From positions 17,740-81,739 of the forward strand of contig JAFPWT010000010.1 of NCBI GenBank assembly GCA_017394865.1: a DNA stretch of 64,000 bases. The letters run 5' to 3'. The position numbers and the translations under genes were made by a program. This DNA comes from Bacteroidales bacterium. GTDB lineage: Bacteria > Bacteroidota > Bacteroidia > Bacteroidales > F082. The notes under the pieces were generated by a model. That model had not been told where the DNA came from. It searched no databases and saw only the letters and a list, made by a program, of their open reading frames with translations. This document shows, piece by piece, positions 45,781-54,901 of the stretch; positions within the stretch are counted from its first letter, which is position 1, and the number at the start of each line of letters is the position of its first letter.

Positions 45781-48700
45781 TTATTTCTTCTTGTCTTCTT
45801 TTTCGTCAGCCTCGGTGAGAGCCTTCTCCTGCTTGTTACCTCCGATGAGGTTGTAAGCGATGGGTGAGGACAGGAACACTGAGGAGAACGTACCGGCCAG
45901 GATACCGACCAACAGGGCGAAGATGAATCCGCGGATGGTGTCGCCGCCGAAGATGAAGATGGCGAGCAACACGATGAAGGTGGATCCTGAGGTGTTGAAC
46001 GAACGGGTCAAGGTGCTGTTGACGGCGTTGTTGATGTTTTCTCTCCAAGTGGCCTTCGGGTGGAGGTTGGTGTTTTCACGTACACGGTCGAAGATCACCA
46101 CGGTGGCGTTGATGGAGTAACCGATGATGGTTAACACAGCAGCGATGAAGGCTTGGTCGACTTCCATGGTGAACGGCAGAACATTGAAGAACAGTGAGTA
46201 CATACCAAGCATGATGACGGTATCATGGGTCAAAGCTGCCAGAGCTGAGAGACCATACTGCCATTTGCGGAAACGGATGGCGATGTAGGCGAACATCAAA
46301 AGGAGCGAGATGGCGATGGCCCAGATGGATCTGGTGGTGATGTCGCTGGCGATGGTGCCGCCCACTTTCTGGCTACTCAGGATACCAACTTGTTTTTGGT
46401 TGTTCTTGTCGATGATCTGGTCTTCGGTGGAGAATTTCTCCAGAGAGATATCTTGTTTATACAAGCCCTTGAGAGCGCCGTGAAGGAGGGTCTGGATTTC
46501 GGCGTCAACATTAGGATCTTCGTCTTCAATCTTGTATTTGGTCGTGATCTTGAACTGACCGTTGGGGCCGTAGGTCTTCACTTCGGGTTTCTCCCAGTCT
46601 TCCACAGTGACGGTGGCTAAGGCATCACGCACTTCCTTGATATCCACATCGCTGTCGAAACGCACGATGTAGTTACGTCCACCCTTGAAGTCGATACCGA
46701 GGTTCAAGCCTTTGAAGCAGAGAGAGCCGACGCTGATGACGATCATGACTAAAGCAATGATGTATGCGACCTTGCGGAACTTGATGAAGTCGAAATGTTT
46801 GTCCTTCAGGAAGTTCTCGGTCATCTTGGTGGTGAAGGTGATGTTCTTTTCCTTGTCGAGCATTCTCGTGAAGATGAGACGGCTGATGAAGATGGAGGTG
46901 AACAGTGAGGTGAGGATACCGATGCAGAGGGTGACGGCGAAGCTGTGGACAGGGCCGCTACCCAGGACGATCAGCACGATACCAGTGATCAAGGTGGTGA
47001 CGTTACCGTCGATGATGGCGGAGTAGGCATTCTTGTAACCAGCGTCGATAGCGGCACGGAGACCCTTGCCACCACGGAGCTCTTCCTTGATACGTTCAAA
47101 GATAATCACGTTCGAGTCGACAGCCATACCGAGGGTCAATACGATACCTGCGATACCAGGCAGTGTCAGCACTGAGCCGAGGCATGCCAGCACACCGAAC
47201 AGGAAGAATACGTTGACCACCAAGGCGATATCGGCGACCCAACCGGCTTTCTTGTAGAAGAAGACCATGTATACCAGCACCAGGATGAAGGCGAAGATCA
47301 TGGACCACATACCTTTTCTGACAGATTCTTTACCGAGAGAAGGACCAACGACTTCGTCACTAACGATGTTGATACGTGCAGGCAGCTGACCGGCTTTCAG
47401 GATGTTGGCCAAGTCTTGACCTTCTTCGATGTCCATGCCACCTCCAGAGATCTGTGAGCGGCCACCGCTGATTTTCTGGTTGACGACGGGGTAGCTGTAA
47501 ACATTGTCATCAAGGACGATGGCAATTTGTTTACCAATATTGCTGCCAGTGATGCGTTCCCATTCCTTGGAACCTTCCTTATCCATCTGGATGTCGACTT
47601 CAACAGCATTCTGCATTCCGAAGTCCTGACGGGCGTCGGTGATGCAGCCGCCACCGAGGGCACATCCGTTGTTCGTCATCTTCAGAGCGATGAGTTCATA
47701 AAACTCTTCCTTGCCGAATTTCTCAGGTTTTGCCGACCAAGCGAGTTTCATGTCGCGCGGGAAGATGTCTTTGTCTTTGATGCTCTCCAGCATCTTGTTG
47801 ATGGTGTCCATGTCGCTCTCAAGAGCTATACCTACGCGGGCTGTACCCATGGGCAGACCTTCGGTGCCAGAGAATTTGAGGAATTCGTTTAATGGGTTCT
47901 CAGCATAGTATTTGGCAAGTTCCTCGTTATTCTGAAGGTTTTCGGCTTGGGTCTCGTCTTGGCTAATCTGATTCAGCAAGCCGCCTTGGTCGGTGGTGTC
48001 GACATCGGTTTTTTCTTCAGCGATTTCTTCGCCCTCTGTTTCTTCCACCTCTGTTCCTTCTGCGATTGTCTCTTCAGTCACAGTTTCTTCGCCTGTAGCC
48101 TGACCGGCTTTTTTCTGGGCGATGGCTTTGTTAGCCTCTAAGAAGTATTGGTACACCTCATTGTTGAAGCTATAGGTCTCCCAGAACTCGAGCTGTGCAG
48201 TTCTTCTCAGGAGGTTACGGACACGCTCGGGATCCTTCACGCCGGGAAGTTCCACGAGGATGCGGCCGCTGCCTTCCATTTTTTGGATGGTGGGCTGTGC
48301 AACGCCGAAACGGTCAATACGGTTCTTCAAGATCTGGAAAGCACGGCCATAAGCGTCGTCGCACTCTTTTCTCAATTTCTCCAGAACTTCGCTGTTTGAC
48401 GATTCGTTGTTAATTCCCTTTTCTTTAAGTCCGTATGAGAAAATAGCGGCCAATGAACCGTTAGGATTGTCCTCTTCGTAGGCTTCTCCGAACAGCGTTA
48501 CAAAATCGCTGTTGCTTTTCTTCTGGCGTTCGGTGGCAAGCTTGATGGCCTTTTGGAAAGCAGGATCATCAGCGTTGTCAGCCAAGGCTATCACAACGTC
48601 TTTCACAGAGACTTCGAGGGTGAGGTTCATACCGCCCTTCAAGTCCAGACCTAAGTTAATCTCTCTTTCCTTGGCTCTGCTGTAGGTGTGGTTTTTCACC

Positions 48701-48906
48701 AGCCAGCCGAAACTGTTGTCCGCAAGTTTTTCTTTTTGTTTCCTAGTGATGGAATCCAAGTAAAACTTTTCCTTAGTTGCATCACCCTTGGCGTATCTGG
48801 CAGCTTTTCCTTCAGTGACCTTGGTGACCACGGTGAAGGAGAGCTGGTAAAGGAAGATGATTCCAAAGACGATGGCTAAAGCTTTGATTGCTCCTTTGTT
48901 TTGCAT
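45781..48906 (-). CDS. secDF: Fused protein translocase subunit SecDF
   Basis: A 1041-residue membrane protein of the RND superfamily. It uses the proton gradient to pull proteins through SecYEG. The SecD half has an N-terminal span (IKALAIVFGIIFLYQ), GLDLKGGMNLTLEV, the large periplasmic P1 domain including an acidic Glu/Thr-rich insert (about 270-320), and VDSNVIIFERIKEELRGGKG. The SecF half begins near residue 690 with GLNLGIDFKGGRNYIVRF and ends with IGYSINATVVIFDRVREN. The fusion is normal in Bacteroidetes. It has its own promoter and terminator. A paralogous, free P1-like domain is encoded directly upstream. Confidence 0.96.
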   Translation of the reverse strand: MQNKGAIKALAIVFGIIFLYQLSFTVVTKVTEGKAARYAKGDATKEKFYLDSITRKQKEKLADNSFGWLVKNHTYSRAKEREINLGLDLKGGMNLTLEVSVKDVVIALADNADDPAFQKAIKLATERQKKSNSDFVTLFGEAYEEDNPNGSLAAIFSYGLKEKGINNESSNSEVLEKLRKECDDAYGRAFQILKNRIDRFGVAQPTIQKMEGSGRILVELPGVKDPERVRNLLRRTAQLEFWETYSFNNEVYQYFLEANKAIAQKKAGQATGEETVTEETIAEGTEVEETEGEEIAEEKTDVDTTDQGGLLNQISQDETQAENLQNNEELAKYYAENPLNEFLKFSGTEGLPMGTARVGIALESDMDTINKMLESIKDKDIFPRDMKLAWSAKPEKFGKEEFYELIALKMTNNGCALGGGCITDARQDFGMQNAVEVDIQMDKEGSKEWERITGSNIGKQIAIVLDDNVYSYPVVNQKISGGRSQISGGGMDIEEGQDLANILKAGQLPARINIVSDEVVGPSLGKESVRKGMWSMIFAFILVLVYMVFFYKKAGWVADIALVVNVFFLFGVLACLGSVLTLPGIAGIVLTLGMAVDSNVIIFERIKEELRGGKGLRAAIDAGYKNAYSAIIDGNVTTLITGIVLIVLGSGPVHSFAVTLCIGILTSLFTSIFISRLIFTRMLDKEKNITFTTKMTENFLKDKHFDFIKFRKVAYIIALVMIVISVGSLCFKGLNLGIDFKGGRNYIVRFDSDVDIKEVRDALATVTVEDWEKPEVKTYGPNGQFKITTKYKIEDEDPNVDAEIQTLLHGALKGLYKQDISLEKFSTEDQIIDKNNQKQVGILSSQKVGGTIASDITTRSIWAIAISLLLMFAYIAIRFRKWQYGLSALAALTHDTVIMLGMYSLFFNVLPFTMEVDQAFIAAVLTIIGYSINATVVIFDRVRENTNLHPKATWRENINNAVNSTLTRSFNTSGSTFIVLLAIFIFGGDTIRGFIFALLVGILAGTFSSVFLSSPIAYNLIGGNKQEKALTEADEKEDKKK

Positions 48907-48982
48907 TGCTAAATCGATTTAATTATTTGATATTTAATACTTTAACTTCAAAAAATGCTCTTTTTGCCTAAAATCGAGCCTG

Positions 48983-49013
48983 CAAAATTAGTACTTTTCT
49001 TTTTAATACCCAA
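48983..49013 (-). promoter_or_regulatory. secDF promoter
   Basis: Minus strand TTG (49013-49011), 20 bases, TAATTTTG (48990-48983). The start codon is at 48906, so the leader is about 70 bases, long for this organism and possibly regulatory. The leader contains no clear hairpin. Confidence 0.65.
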
Positions 49014-49040
49014 AAAATACTTTGTTTTGAACGAAGTTTT

Positions 49041-50069
49041 TTATTGGGCTTGTTGTGGCTCAACCAAATTTTCTTCGAGAACATTCACGCGAAATGGGAA
49101 CTTTCCATTTTTTATGATATTGGCTAGATCCTGAGCTAATTCTAAAGTCATGCCATCGCTGTAGATCTGGCAACGACCTCCTTCGATTTCCTGATTGACA
49201 ACAGGATAGCTGAAGACATAATCGTCGACGGTGATGGCAATCTGTCTGCCAATGTTATCTCTGGTAAAAAGCTTCCAAATGTTGGTTCCCTCCCTGTTCA
49301 TTTGAATTTGAATGGCTGACTGCCCATTGTTTTCGTTTACTTGTTTGGCATCGGTAATGACTGAACCGTCAAGGGCACATCCGCCGTTTGTCATCTTTAG
49401 AGCGATGAGTTCGAAATATTCAACGCCGTTGTTTTTTTCGGGCAATGCAGTCCAAGCAAGTTTCATGTCACCGGGAAAAGTGTTCAAGCCCTTCGTTGTT
49501 TCCAATAGTTTGTTGATACTGTCGATGTCAAACCAATTATTTATAATACCTACACGGGCTATTCTAATTGGACCATCTTCTGTGTAGGAAGGCACTAAAA
49601 GGCTATACAATGGATCTTCAGTTTCATATTTCTCAGCCAGTATGGCGTTGGCTTGGTCGAAATATTCGTTGATTTCGTCAAAATAGTAAGTCTCCCAAAA
49701 CTCCAGATTTCCCGTAGTGCTGATGAGACGTTTGATTCTTTGATATGCCTCATAGTCCTTATCAGGGAATAGATCGATAATAATTCTTCCAGGCTCGTCC
49801 GATTGCTTGACATTGAATTTTATCTTGTGGAATAAAGTGTTTTCCTCTTTGCAGAAATTATCGAGCCGTGTTTTTATGATTTGTTCTGTCCTTTGAACCG
49901 CAGCTTCATATTCTACGTCTGGATTGGAGCTGTCGATGAGCGCTGTTTTGTCAACTTCAACAACCCATCTTATGCCACCGTCTTTGTTGATGTCATAGTC
50001 GTTAGAACAGGAAACGAAAGTAATAAGGGCGGCAAATACAATGATGGCTCGGGTTATAATATTTTTCAT
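49041..50069 (-). CDS. SecD periplasmic-domain paralogue made as a lipoprotein
   Basis: A 342-residue lipoprotein (lipobox FVSCSN, Cys about 21). From residue about 30 to the end it follows the periplasmic part of the neighbouring SecDF: NLEFWETYYFDEINEYFDQAN, MKLAWTALPEKN, YFELIALKMTNGGCALDGSVITDAKQ, GRQIAITVDDYVFSYPVVNQEIEGGRCQI and LAQDLANIIKNGKFPFRVNVLEENLVEP. It then stops, just where SecDF goes on into its membrane spans. So it has the P1 head without the transmembrane motor. It may be an accessory chaperone or decoy for exported chains, which is inference. It is the last gene of the grpE-dnaJ-ABC transcript (21-base gap). Confidence 0.8.
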   Translation of the reverse strand: MKNIITRAIIVFAALITFVSCSNDYDINKDGGIRWVVEVDKTALIDSSNPDVEYEAAVQRTEQIIKTRLDNFCKEENTLFHKIKFNVKQSDEPGRIIIDLFPDKDYEAYQRIKRLISTTGNLEFWETYYFDEINEYFDQANAILAEKYETEDPLYSLLVPSYTEDGPIRIARVGIINNWFDIDSINKLLETTKGLNTFPGDMKLAWTALPEKNNGVEYFELIALKMTNGGCALDGSVITDAKQVNENNGQSAIQIQMNREGTNIWKLFTRDNIGRQIAITVDDYVFSYPVVNQEIEGGRCQIYSDGMTLELAQDLANIIKNGKFPFRVNVLEENLVEPQQAQ

Positions 50070-50090
50070 ATTTAACTGTTTTTGTATGAA

Positions 50091-51410
50091 TTACTTATAT
50101 TTTAGCCATTTGAAGATTTCCTTGTAGGTGGGTTTCTTGCCGTACATGAGGATTCCGGTGCGGTAGATCTTGGCCGCTACCCAGGTCATTGCGACGAAGG
50201 TGCCAGCGAGAATGACGACGGAGAGGATGATCTCCCATAGATCCACCCCAAAGGGGATGCGCACCATCATCACCACTGGTGAGGTGAAGGGTATCATCGA
50301 CAGCCATATGGCCAGACTGCTGCTGGGATTGTTGGCGATATAAATAGCTGAGATGATGGCCACAATCAATGGCACCGTCACGGGGAGCGTGAACTGCTGG
50401 GAGTCGGTGTTGTTCTCAACCAGCGAGCCGATGGCGGCAAACATGGTGGCGTAAAGCAGGTAACCCAGCAGGAAGAAAACGATGAAACTCACGATGATGA
50501 CGCCGAAGTTGATGTCTCCCACGATGCTGAGGATGTTCTGTACCGCTTCGTTGTTCATGATGTTGTCGCTGCTGATTTGTTGTGACATCAGGGTGCCTGT
50601 GACCTCAGGTTGGTTGATGCCTACCGCGGCGGTGAAAACGAAGTAAATGGCTCCGGTCAGCACGATCCACATTACAAACTGGGTCAGCGCCACCAGCGAT
50701 ACGCCGATGATCTTGCCCATCATCAGTTGGAAAGGCTTCACGCTGCTCACGATGACTTCGATGATTCGGCTGCTCTTCTCTTCGGTGACGCCCTGCATCA
50801 CCTGACCGCCGAACATCATGATGAACATGTAAATCATGACGGAAAGCACCATGCCGAGGATGAATAGCACCTCCGTGGAGGTCTTTTTCTCGTTCCCGTC
50901 TTTGTCCATCTTGATCACGGAGAGGTTGATGCTCGTCTTGATGCTCTCCATGAGTTCCTCGGCATCTTCACGTTCCAGACCCTGCGCGCATAGCTTTCGG
51001 ATATGGCTTTCGTTTTTCATCACCTCTTTAATATGGCTTTCCACGCTCATCGGCACCTGCCTTTCGCTAAAGACCACAGCATTCGGCGGTGGGAAGGTCT
51101 CTGTCATCGGGATATAGAGAGCGATGTCGAAGGTGCCTTCTTGTACCATTTTTTTTGCCGTGTCGATGGGGATGTTGTCGAGCCGGAAGAAAGTCAGGTT
51201 TTTGGTGTTGACAAACTGCTGTTCGAACAGATGGCTTTCGTCGATGACGGCGATGGTGCGTTTCTCATTGTCGGCGCGCATCGCCAGCAGGATGGGGACG
51301 ATGTAGACAGCGGCGATGAGTAGGGGACCCAGGAAGGTCATGATGAGGAAGCTGCGCTTCTTCACGCGGGTGAAATATTCTCGCCTGATGATGAGTCCGA
51401 TCTTGTTCAT
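50091..51410 (-). CDS. ABC-2 type exporter permease (NatB-like)
   Basis: A 439-residue membrane protein: one N-terminal span (FLIMTFLGPLLIAAVYIVPIL), a large extracytoplasmic loop of about 150 residues, then five to six C-terminal spans (VLFILGMVLSVMIYMFIMMFGGQVMQGVTEEKSSRIIEVIVSS is the family core around the first of these). It pairs with the ATPase encoded next to it (4-base overlap). NatAB relatives export sodium or small peptides, but the substrate cannot be read here. Confidence 0.85.
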   Translation of the reverse strand: MNKIGLIIRREYFTRVKKRSFLIMTFLGPLLIAAVYIVPILLAMRADNEKRTIAVIDESHLFEQQFVNTKNLTFFRLDNIPIDTAKKMVQEGTFDIALYIPMTETFPPPNAVVFSERQVPMSVESHIKEVMKNESHIRKLCAQGLEREDAEELMESIKTSINLSVIKMDKDGNEKKTSTEVLFILGMVLSVMIYMFIMMFGGQVMQGVTEEKSSRIIEVIVSSVKPFQLMMGKIIGVSLVALTQFVMWIVLTGAIYFVFTAAVGINQPEVTGTLMSQQISSDNIMNNEAVQNILSIVGDINFGVIIVSFIVFFLLGYLLYATMFAAIGSLVENNTDSQQFTLPVTVPLIVAIISAIYIANNPSSSLAIWLSMIPFTSPVVMMVRIPFGVDLWEIILSVVILAGTFVAMTWVAAKIYRTGILMYGKKPTYKEIFKWLKYK

Positions 51411-52150
51411 GGCTGTGTGTTTTTGGATTGGACTTCCTGGATGAAGATGTCGTTCATCGATGGCAGCGGCCCTTCTTCAGAGGTGCGATGCTGCGTCTTG
51501 ATCTCGTTGACTTTCCCTTCCAGAATCTTTTCACCTTTATTAATAAGTGATATGCTGTCGCAAAGTTCCTCCACGGAACTCATGTTGTGTGTCGACAGTA
51601 GGATGGTGGCGCCTTGGTTGCGCAGCTCGAGGATGGATGCCTTGAGGAGGTTGGCGTTGATGGGGTCGAAGCCAGAGAAGGGCTCGTCGAAGATAAGGAT
51701 ATCGGGTTCGTGGATCACGGTGGTGATGAACTGCACTTTCTGTTGCATGCCCTTCGAGAGCTCTTCGACGTTTTTGTTCCACCATTCGCCGATTTCGAAC
51801 TTCTCGAACCACATCTTGAGCCGTCGTGTGGCTTCAGCCTTGGAGATCCCTTTGAGTTGGGCCAGGTAGATGGCTTGTTCACCGACTTTCATTTTCTTGT
51901 AAAGGCCGCGTTCCTCGGGGAGGTAGCCGATGCGTTCCACGTGTTTCGGGCGGAGAGGCTCTCCGTCGATGAGCACCTGTCCGGTGTCGGGGCCGGTGAT
52001 CTGGTTGAGGATGCGGATGAGGGTGGTCTTTCCGGCGCCGTTGGGCCCCAAAAGGCCGTAAACGCTCTGCTCGGGCACGGCAAGGCTCACATTGTTGAGT
52101 GCCACATGCTCGGCATAGCGTTTACTGACGTTGATGACTTCTATTTTCAT
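51407..52150 (-). CDS. ABC exporter ATPase (NatA-like)
   Basis: A 247-residue ABC ATPase: Walker A LLGPNGAGKTTLIRIL at about 34-49, Q-loop IGYLPEERGLYKKMKV, signature ELSKGMQQKVQFIT, Walker B ILIFDEPFSGFDPIN and H-loop LSTHNMSSVEEL. The glutamine-rich LPEERGLYKK pattern is that of NatA-type exporters. It overlaps the permease gene by 4 bases and follows dnaJ after 18 bases. The link to chaperones suggests general stress-related co-transcription rather than a shared pathway. Confidence 0.9.
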   Translation of the reverse strand: MKIEVINVSKRYAEHVALNNVSLAVPEQSVYGLLGPNGAGKTTLIRILNQITGPDTGQVLIDGEPLRPKHVERIGYLPEERGLYKKMKVGEQAIYLAQLKGISKAEATRRLKMWFEKFEIGEWWNKNVEELSKGMQQKVQFITTVIHEPDILIFDEPFSGFDPINANLLKASILELRNQGATILLSTHNMSSVEELCDSISLINKGEKILEGKVNEIKTQHRTSEEGPLPSMNDIFIQEVQSKNTQP

Positions 52151-52168
52151 GTGAAAGAGGTTCCGTTG

Positions 52169-53332
52169 TTAGCTGAAATAGTCGCGGATCTTCTTGAAGA
52201 ACGACCTGTCGTCGTTGTCGGGGGCAGGCTTGAAGTTCTCCGACTTGCTGAGCTGTTGCAGCAGTTTCTCGTCGTCTTTGGAGACCTTCTTCGGGATCCA
52301 AACGTTGACGTACACCAGCAGGTCGCCGCTGCCGAAGCTGTTGACGTTGGGCAGTCCCTTGCCCCGCAGCCGCAGTGCTTTGCCGCTCTGGGTGCCGGGG
52401 GCGATTTTTACCCTTACTTTACCGCTCACCGTGGGTACTTCGGCTTCGGTGCCGAGGATGGCTTCGGGGACTGAGATAAACAGGTTGTAGATCAGATTGC
52501 TGCCGTCGCGCTCGAAGTCGGGATGTGCTTCTTCTTCGATAAGCACGTAAAGGTCGCCGTTGACGCCGTTGTGCGGGCCTGCGCCGCCTTTGCCGCGAAG
52601 GGTGAGCTGCATGCCTTCGCCCACGCCAGCGGGGATGTCAATGTCGATCACCTCTTCGCCTTTGACGATGCCGTCGCCGTGGCAGTGGGTGCACTTGTTT
52701 TTGATGACTTTTCCGGTGCCGCCGCAGTTGGGACAAGTCGATGCTGTCTGCATCTGTCCGAAGAGGGAGTTGACGGTGCGGACCACCTGGCCGCGACCTT
52801 TACAGGTGGGGCAGGTGTCGGTCTTTCCGTCTTCCGATCCGGAGCCGTGACAGTGGTCACAGGTGACGTATTTGCTGACTTTGATTTTTTTCTTTGCGCC
52901 TTTCTCGATCTCCTGGAGGTTCATCTTGACTTTGACGCGGATGTTACCGCCGCGTTCGCGTACGGAGCCGCTTGAGCGGGATCCGCCGAAGCCGCCGAAG
53001 CCGCCTCCGAAGATGCTGCCCAGACCGAAGTCGGCAAACAGGTCGCCGAACTGGCTGAAGATGTCGTCCATCGACATGCCTTGTCCGCCGTAACCGCCGG
53101 CGCCGCTCATGCCTGCATGGCCGAACTTGTCGTAACGTGCCCGCTTGTCAGGGTTGCTCAGCACCTCGTAAGCCTCGGCAGCCTCCTTGAATTTCTCCTC
53201 TGCTTCCTTGTCACCAGGGTTGCGGTCGGGGTGATATTGCAAGGCCAGCTTACGGTAAGCCTTCTTCAGCTCCTCCGGCGTTGCGTTCTTGTTGACGCCT
53301 AGTACCTCGTAATAATCTCTTTTTTCTGCCAT
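52169..53332 (-). CDS. dnaJ: Chaperone DnaJ (Hsp40)
   Basis: A 387-residue type I DnaJ: J domain ([24 protein letters not shown] with HPD in YHPDRNPGD), Gly/Phe-rich linker (GFGGFGGS), four CxxCxGxG zinc repeats ([32 protein letters not shown]) and the C-terminal peptide-binding domain. It delivers unfolded proteins to DnaK and stimulates its ATPase. It follows grpE after 10 bases. dnaK is not in the window. Confidence 0.97.
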   Translation of the reverse strand: MAEKRDYYEVLGVNKNATPEELKKAYRKLALQYHPDRNPGDKEAEEKFKEAAEAYEVLSNPDKRARYDKFGHAGMSGAGGYGGQGMSMDDIFSQFGDLFADFGLGSIFGGGFGGFGGSRSSGSVRERGGNIRVKVKMNLQEIEKGAKKKIKVSKYVTCDHCHGSGSEDGKTDTCPTCKGRGQVVRTVNSLFGQMQTASTCPNCGGTGKVIKNKCTHCHGDGIVKGEEVIDIDIPAGVGEGMQLTLRGKGGAGPHNGVNGDLYVLIEEEAHPDFERDGSNLIYNLFISVPEAILGTEAEVPTVSGKVRVKIAPGTQSGKALRLRGKGLPNVNSFGSGDLLVYVNVWIPKKVSKDDEKLLQQLSKSENFKPAPDNDDRSFFKKIRDYFS

Positions 53333-53342
53333 GGCCTAAGTA

Positions 53343-53924
53343 TTAATTACCAACAACGACACGGGCGAAACGGATCACCGTTCCGTTGAGTTTATAACCT
53401 TTTTGGATGACGTCGATGACCTTTCCTTTTTTGGATTCGTCGGGGGCGGGGATCATGGTAAGGGCTTCGTGCTCATCGGTGTTGAACTCGCAGTCGATGG
53501 CCACAATCTCTTCCAGGCCTTTCTTTTGGAGGGTCGTCTTCAGTTTGTTGTAAATCAGCGTGACGCCTTGCAGGTCGGCTTCGTTGCCGTTCTTCTCCAT
53601 GTTTTGGAGGGCACGTTCAAAGTCGTCGAGCACAGGCAACAGGTCTTTGATGACCGCTGCGGAGGCTGTGGCTGACAGTTCCAGCTTTTCCTTGGCGGTA
53701 CGTTTGCGATAGTTGTCGAACTCAGAGTAAAGGCGCAGGTAGGTGCCGTTGAGTTCGGCGTACTTTACCTTGGCTTCTTCCAAAGCCCTGGCTTGGGCAC
53801 GTCTGCCTTTATGTCGCTTGCCGGTGCTTTCAACCTCTGGTTCTTGTTTTTGTTCAACCTCCTGCTGAGGCTGTTCTATTGGTTCATCTTCTTGAATCTC
53901 AATGTCTTTCTTCTCTTCTTCCAT
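53343..53924 (-). CDS. grpE: Nucleotide-exchange factor GrpE
   Basis: A 193-residue protein: acidic, Gln/Glu-rich disordered N-terminus (about 1-45), long coiled-coil helix (KVKYAELNGTYLRLYSEFDNYRKRTAKEK), and the C-terminal beta wing (VIDVIQKGYKLNGTVIRFARVVVGN). It releases ADP from DnaK. It is the first gene of the grpE-dnaJ-ABC ATPase-permease-SecD-like lipoprotein transcript. The promoter is not obvious. The region upstream marks the start of the accessory island. Confidence 0.95.
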   Translation of the reverse strand: MEEEKKDIEIQEDEPIEQPQQEVEQKQEPEVESTGKRHKGRRAQARALEEAKVKYAELNGTYLRLYSEFDNYRKRTAKEKLELSATASAAVIKDLLPVLDDFERALQNMEKNGNEADLQGVTLIYNKLKTTLQKKGLEEIVAIDCEFNTDEHEALTMIPAPDESKKGKVIDVIQKGYKLNGTVIRFARVVVGN

Positions 53925-54047
53925 GATTGTATGACCGTTTTATTTTTATTTACAATAGTTTGACACCGTGGCATAGCAAAAGTTTTGCCAAAACAGGATT
54001 GTTGACAAAATGGCAGAGATTGGGGGAGGAGGCCGCCTATCATTCCC

Positions 54048-54419
54048 ATGAAGAAGCAGAAAGCCGGAGAATGTATTGACGCCTTGTATAGGGATGACAT
54101 CGGTTATGTCGATATTGTTTGGGGCATTGGCGGCAAAAGCGGGTATGGCTTGTGCCATATCATCGAGGAACACGAAGAAGAGTTTAAGCAACTTGGTTTT
54201 AACATTGAGGATTTCATCCCTATGGTATTTGCATTCGGTATTTATAGCGAAAACCAACGGGAAAACAAAATCAAACTACGTGGCGAGAACTTCATGCTGA
54301 TTATCAAAACAAAGTGGAATGACAAAAACAAACGATTTGTCATGACAGCTTTTGATTTACGACCCATGTCGCGTAAAAACCCAAAACGGGTGAAACAGGC
54401 ACGAAAAAAGGGGATTTGA
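54048..54419 (+). CDS. Phage-type barnase/EndoU/RelE-like nuclease domain, stand-alone
   Basis: A 123-residue protein. AGECIDALYRDDIGYVDIVWGIGGKSGYGLCHIIEEH and the later RFVMTAFDLRPMSRKN (here in part) match the PBECR-type nuclease domain usually found at the C-terminus of large polyvalent phage or conjugative proteins. The His in LCHIIEEH and Arg/Lys of the last strand would be the active site. Here it begins near the domain edge, so it is either a remnant cut from a larger protein or a free toxin-like effector. The frame upstream of the ATG is closed by TGA at 54003. A small minus-strand gene with a +1 frameshift faces it. Confidence 0.55.
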   Translation: MKKQKAGECIDALYRDDIGYVDIVWGIGGKSGYGLCHIIEEHEEEFKQLGFNIEDFIPMVFAFGIYSENQRENKIKLRGENFMLIIKTKWNDKNKRFVMTAFDLRPMSRKNPKRVKQARKKGI

Positions 54420-54430
54420 CTCCCCTTCTG
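54404..54430. terminator. Hairpin at the end of the nuclease-like gene
   Basis: AAGGGGA (54408-54414) pairs with TCCCCTT (54421-54427) with a six-base loop. The A-run upstream and the T-rich tail make it a plausible terminator in either direction. The stop codon of the nuclease-like gene lies in its loop. Confidence 0.6.
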
Positions 54431-54576
54431 TTCTTATCCGCTACCGTCATAAGGGCGGGCGTTGAATCGGTTTTACTGACAGGCCTGTTCCCTGCCAAAC
54501 GGATATGTTTTGCAAAAATACAACAAACTTTTGATTCCTGCAAGGGGGAAGATGAAAATAGCGACTGTTTGTATTT

Positions 54577-54787
54577 TCACCGCAAATGATACATCCTCTC
54601 CAGCGCGTTAAGTCTAGCGCTCGTTTCCGCGTTGGAGAGTTCAGGGAGTTGATTCTGTCATTCCACGCACATCATCCAATGTGAGCGACAAATGATGGCC
54701 GCCGTTTAATTGGTCCACCTCAACGGCAATTCCTTTTGCCATGCTCAGGCTGTTTTTTCCCAATTCGTTATCGTATTTTTTTTTCAT
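54577..54787 (-). CDS. Small protein, copy A, with apparent +1 frameshift at CCC-TGA
   Basis: From the ATG at 54787 the frame encodes 48 residues (MKKKYDNELGKNSLSMAKGI, then VEVDQLNGGHHLSLTLDDVR, then GMTESTP) and meets TGA at 54643-54641. In the +1 frame, starting right at that TGA, translation continues as ELSNAETSARLNALERMYHLR and stops at 54577. The +1 frame has no start codon of its own, since a TGA closes it just upstream. A second copy at 55519-55696 shows the same arrangement, with mostly synonymous differences in each frame on its own side of the site. So a 69-residue frameshift product is likely. The function is unknown. Confidence 0.5.
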
Positions 54788-54818
54788 AGGTCTTTTTTTA
54801 CTGTTGTACTTTTTTTAT

Positions 54819-54890
54819 TATCTTTGCAGCGAGATGCAAGTGAACTATGTTTTCGTCATTCCAACGACGGTAAATCACTTTAAAACATAG
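54819..54890 (+). promoter_or_regulatory. -7 box and structured leader of the second nuclease-like gene
   Basis: TATCTTTG at 54819-54826 is followed by a leader of about 70 bases before the ATG at 54902. CTATGTTTT (54845-54853) pairs perfectly with AAAACATAG (54882-54890), and a small inner hairpin CGTC/GACG sits in the loop. Most genes in this window have leaders of under 30 bases, so the structure may control expression. Confidence 0.5.
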
Positions 54891-54901
54891 ATCTACTTGA
54901 A

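Noticed and set aside
51614-52474. Plus-strand open frame of 286 codons
   Set aside because: It is antisense to the ABC ATPase and dnaJ, both with full motif sets.
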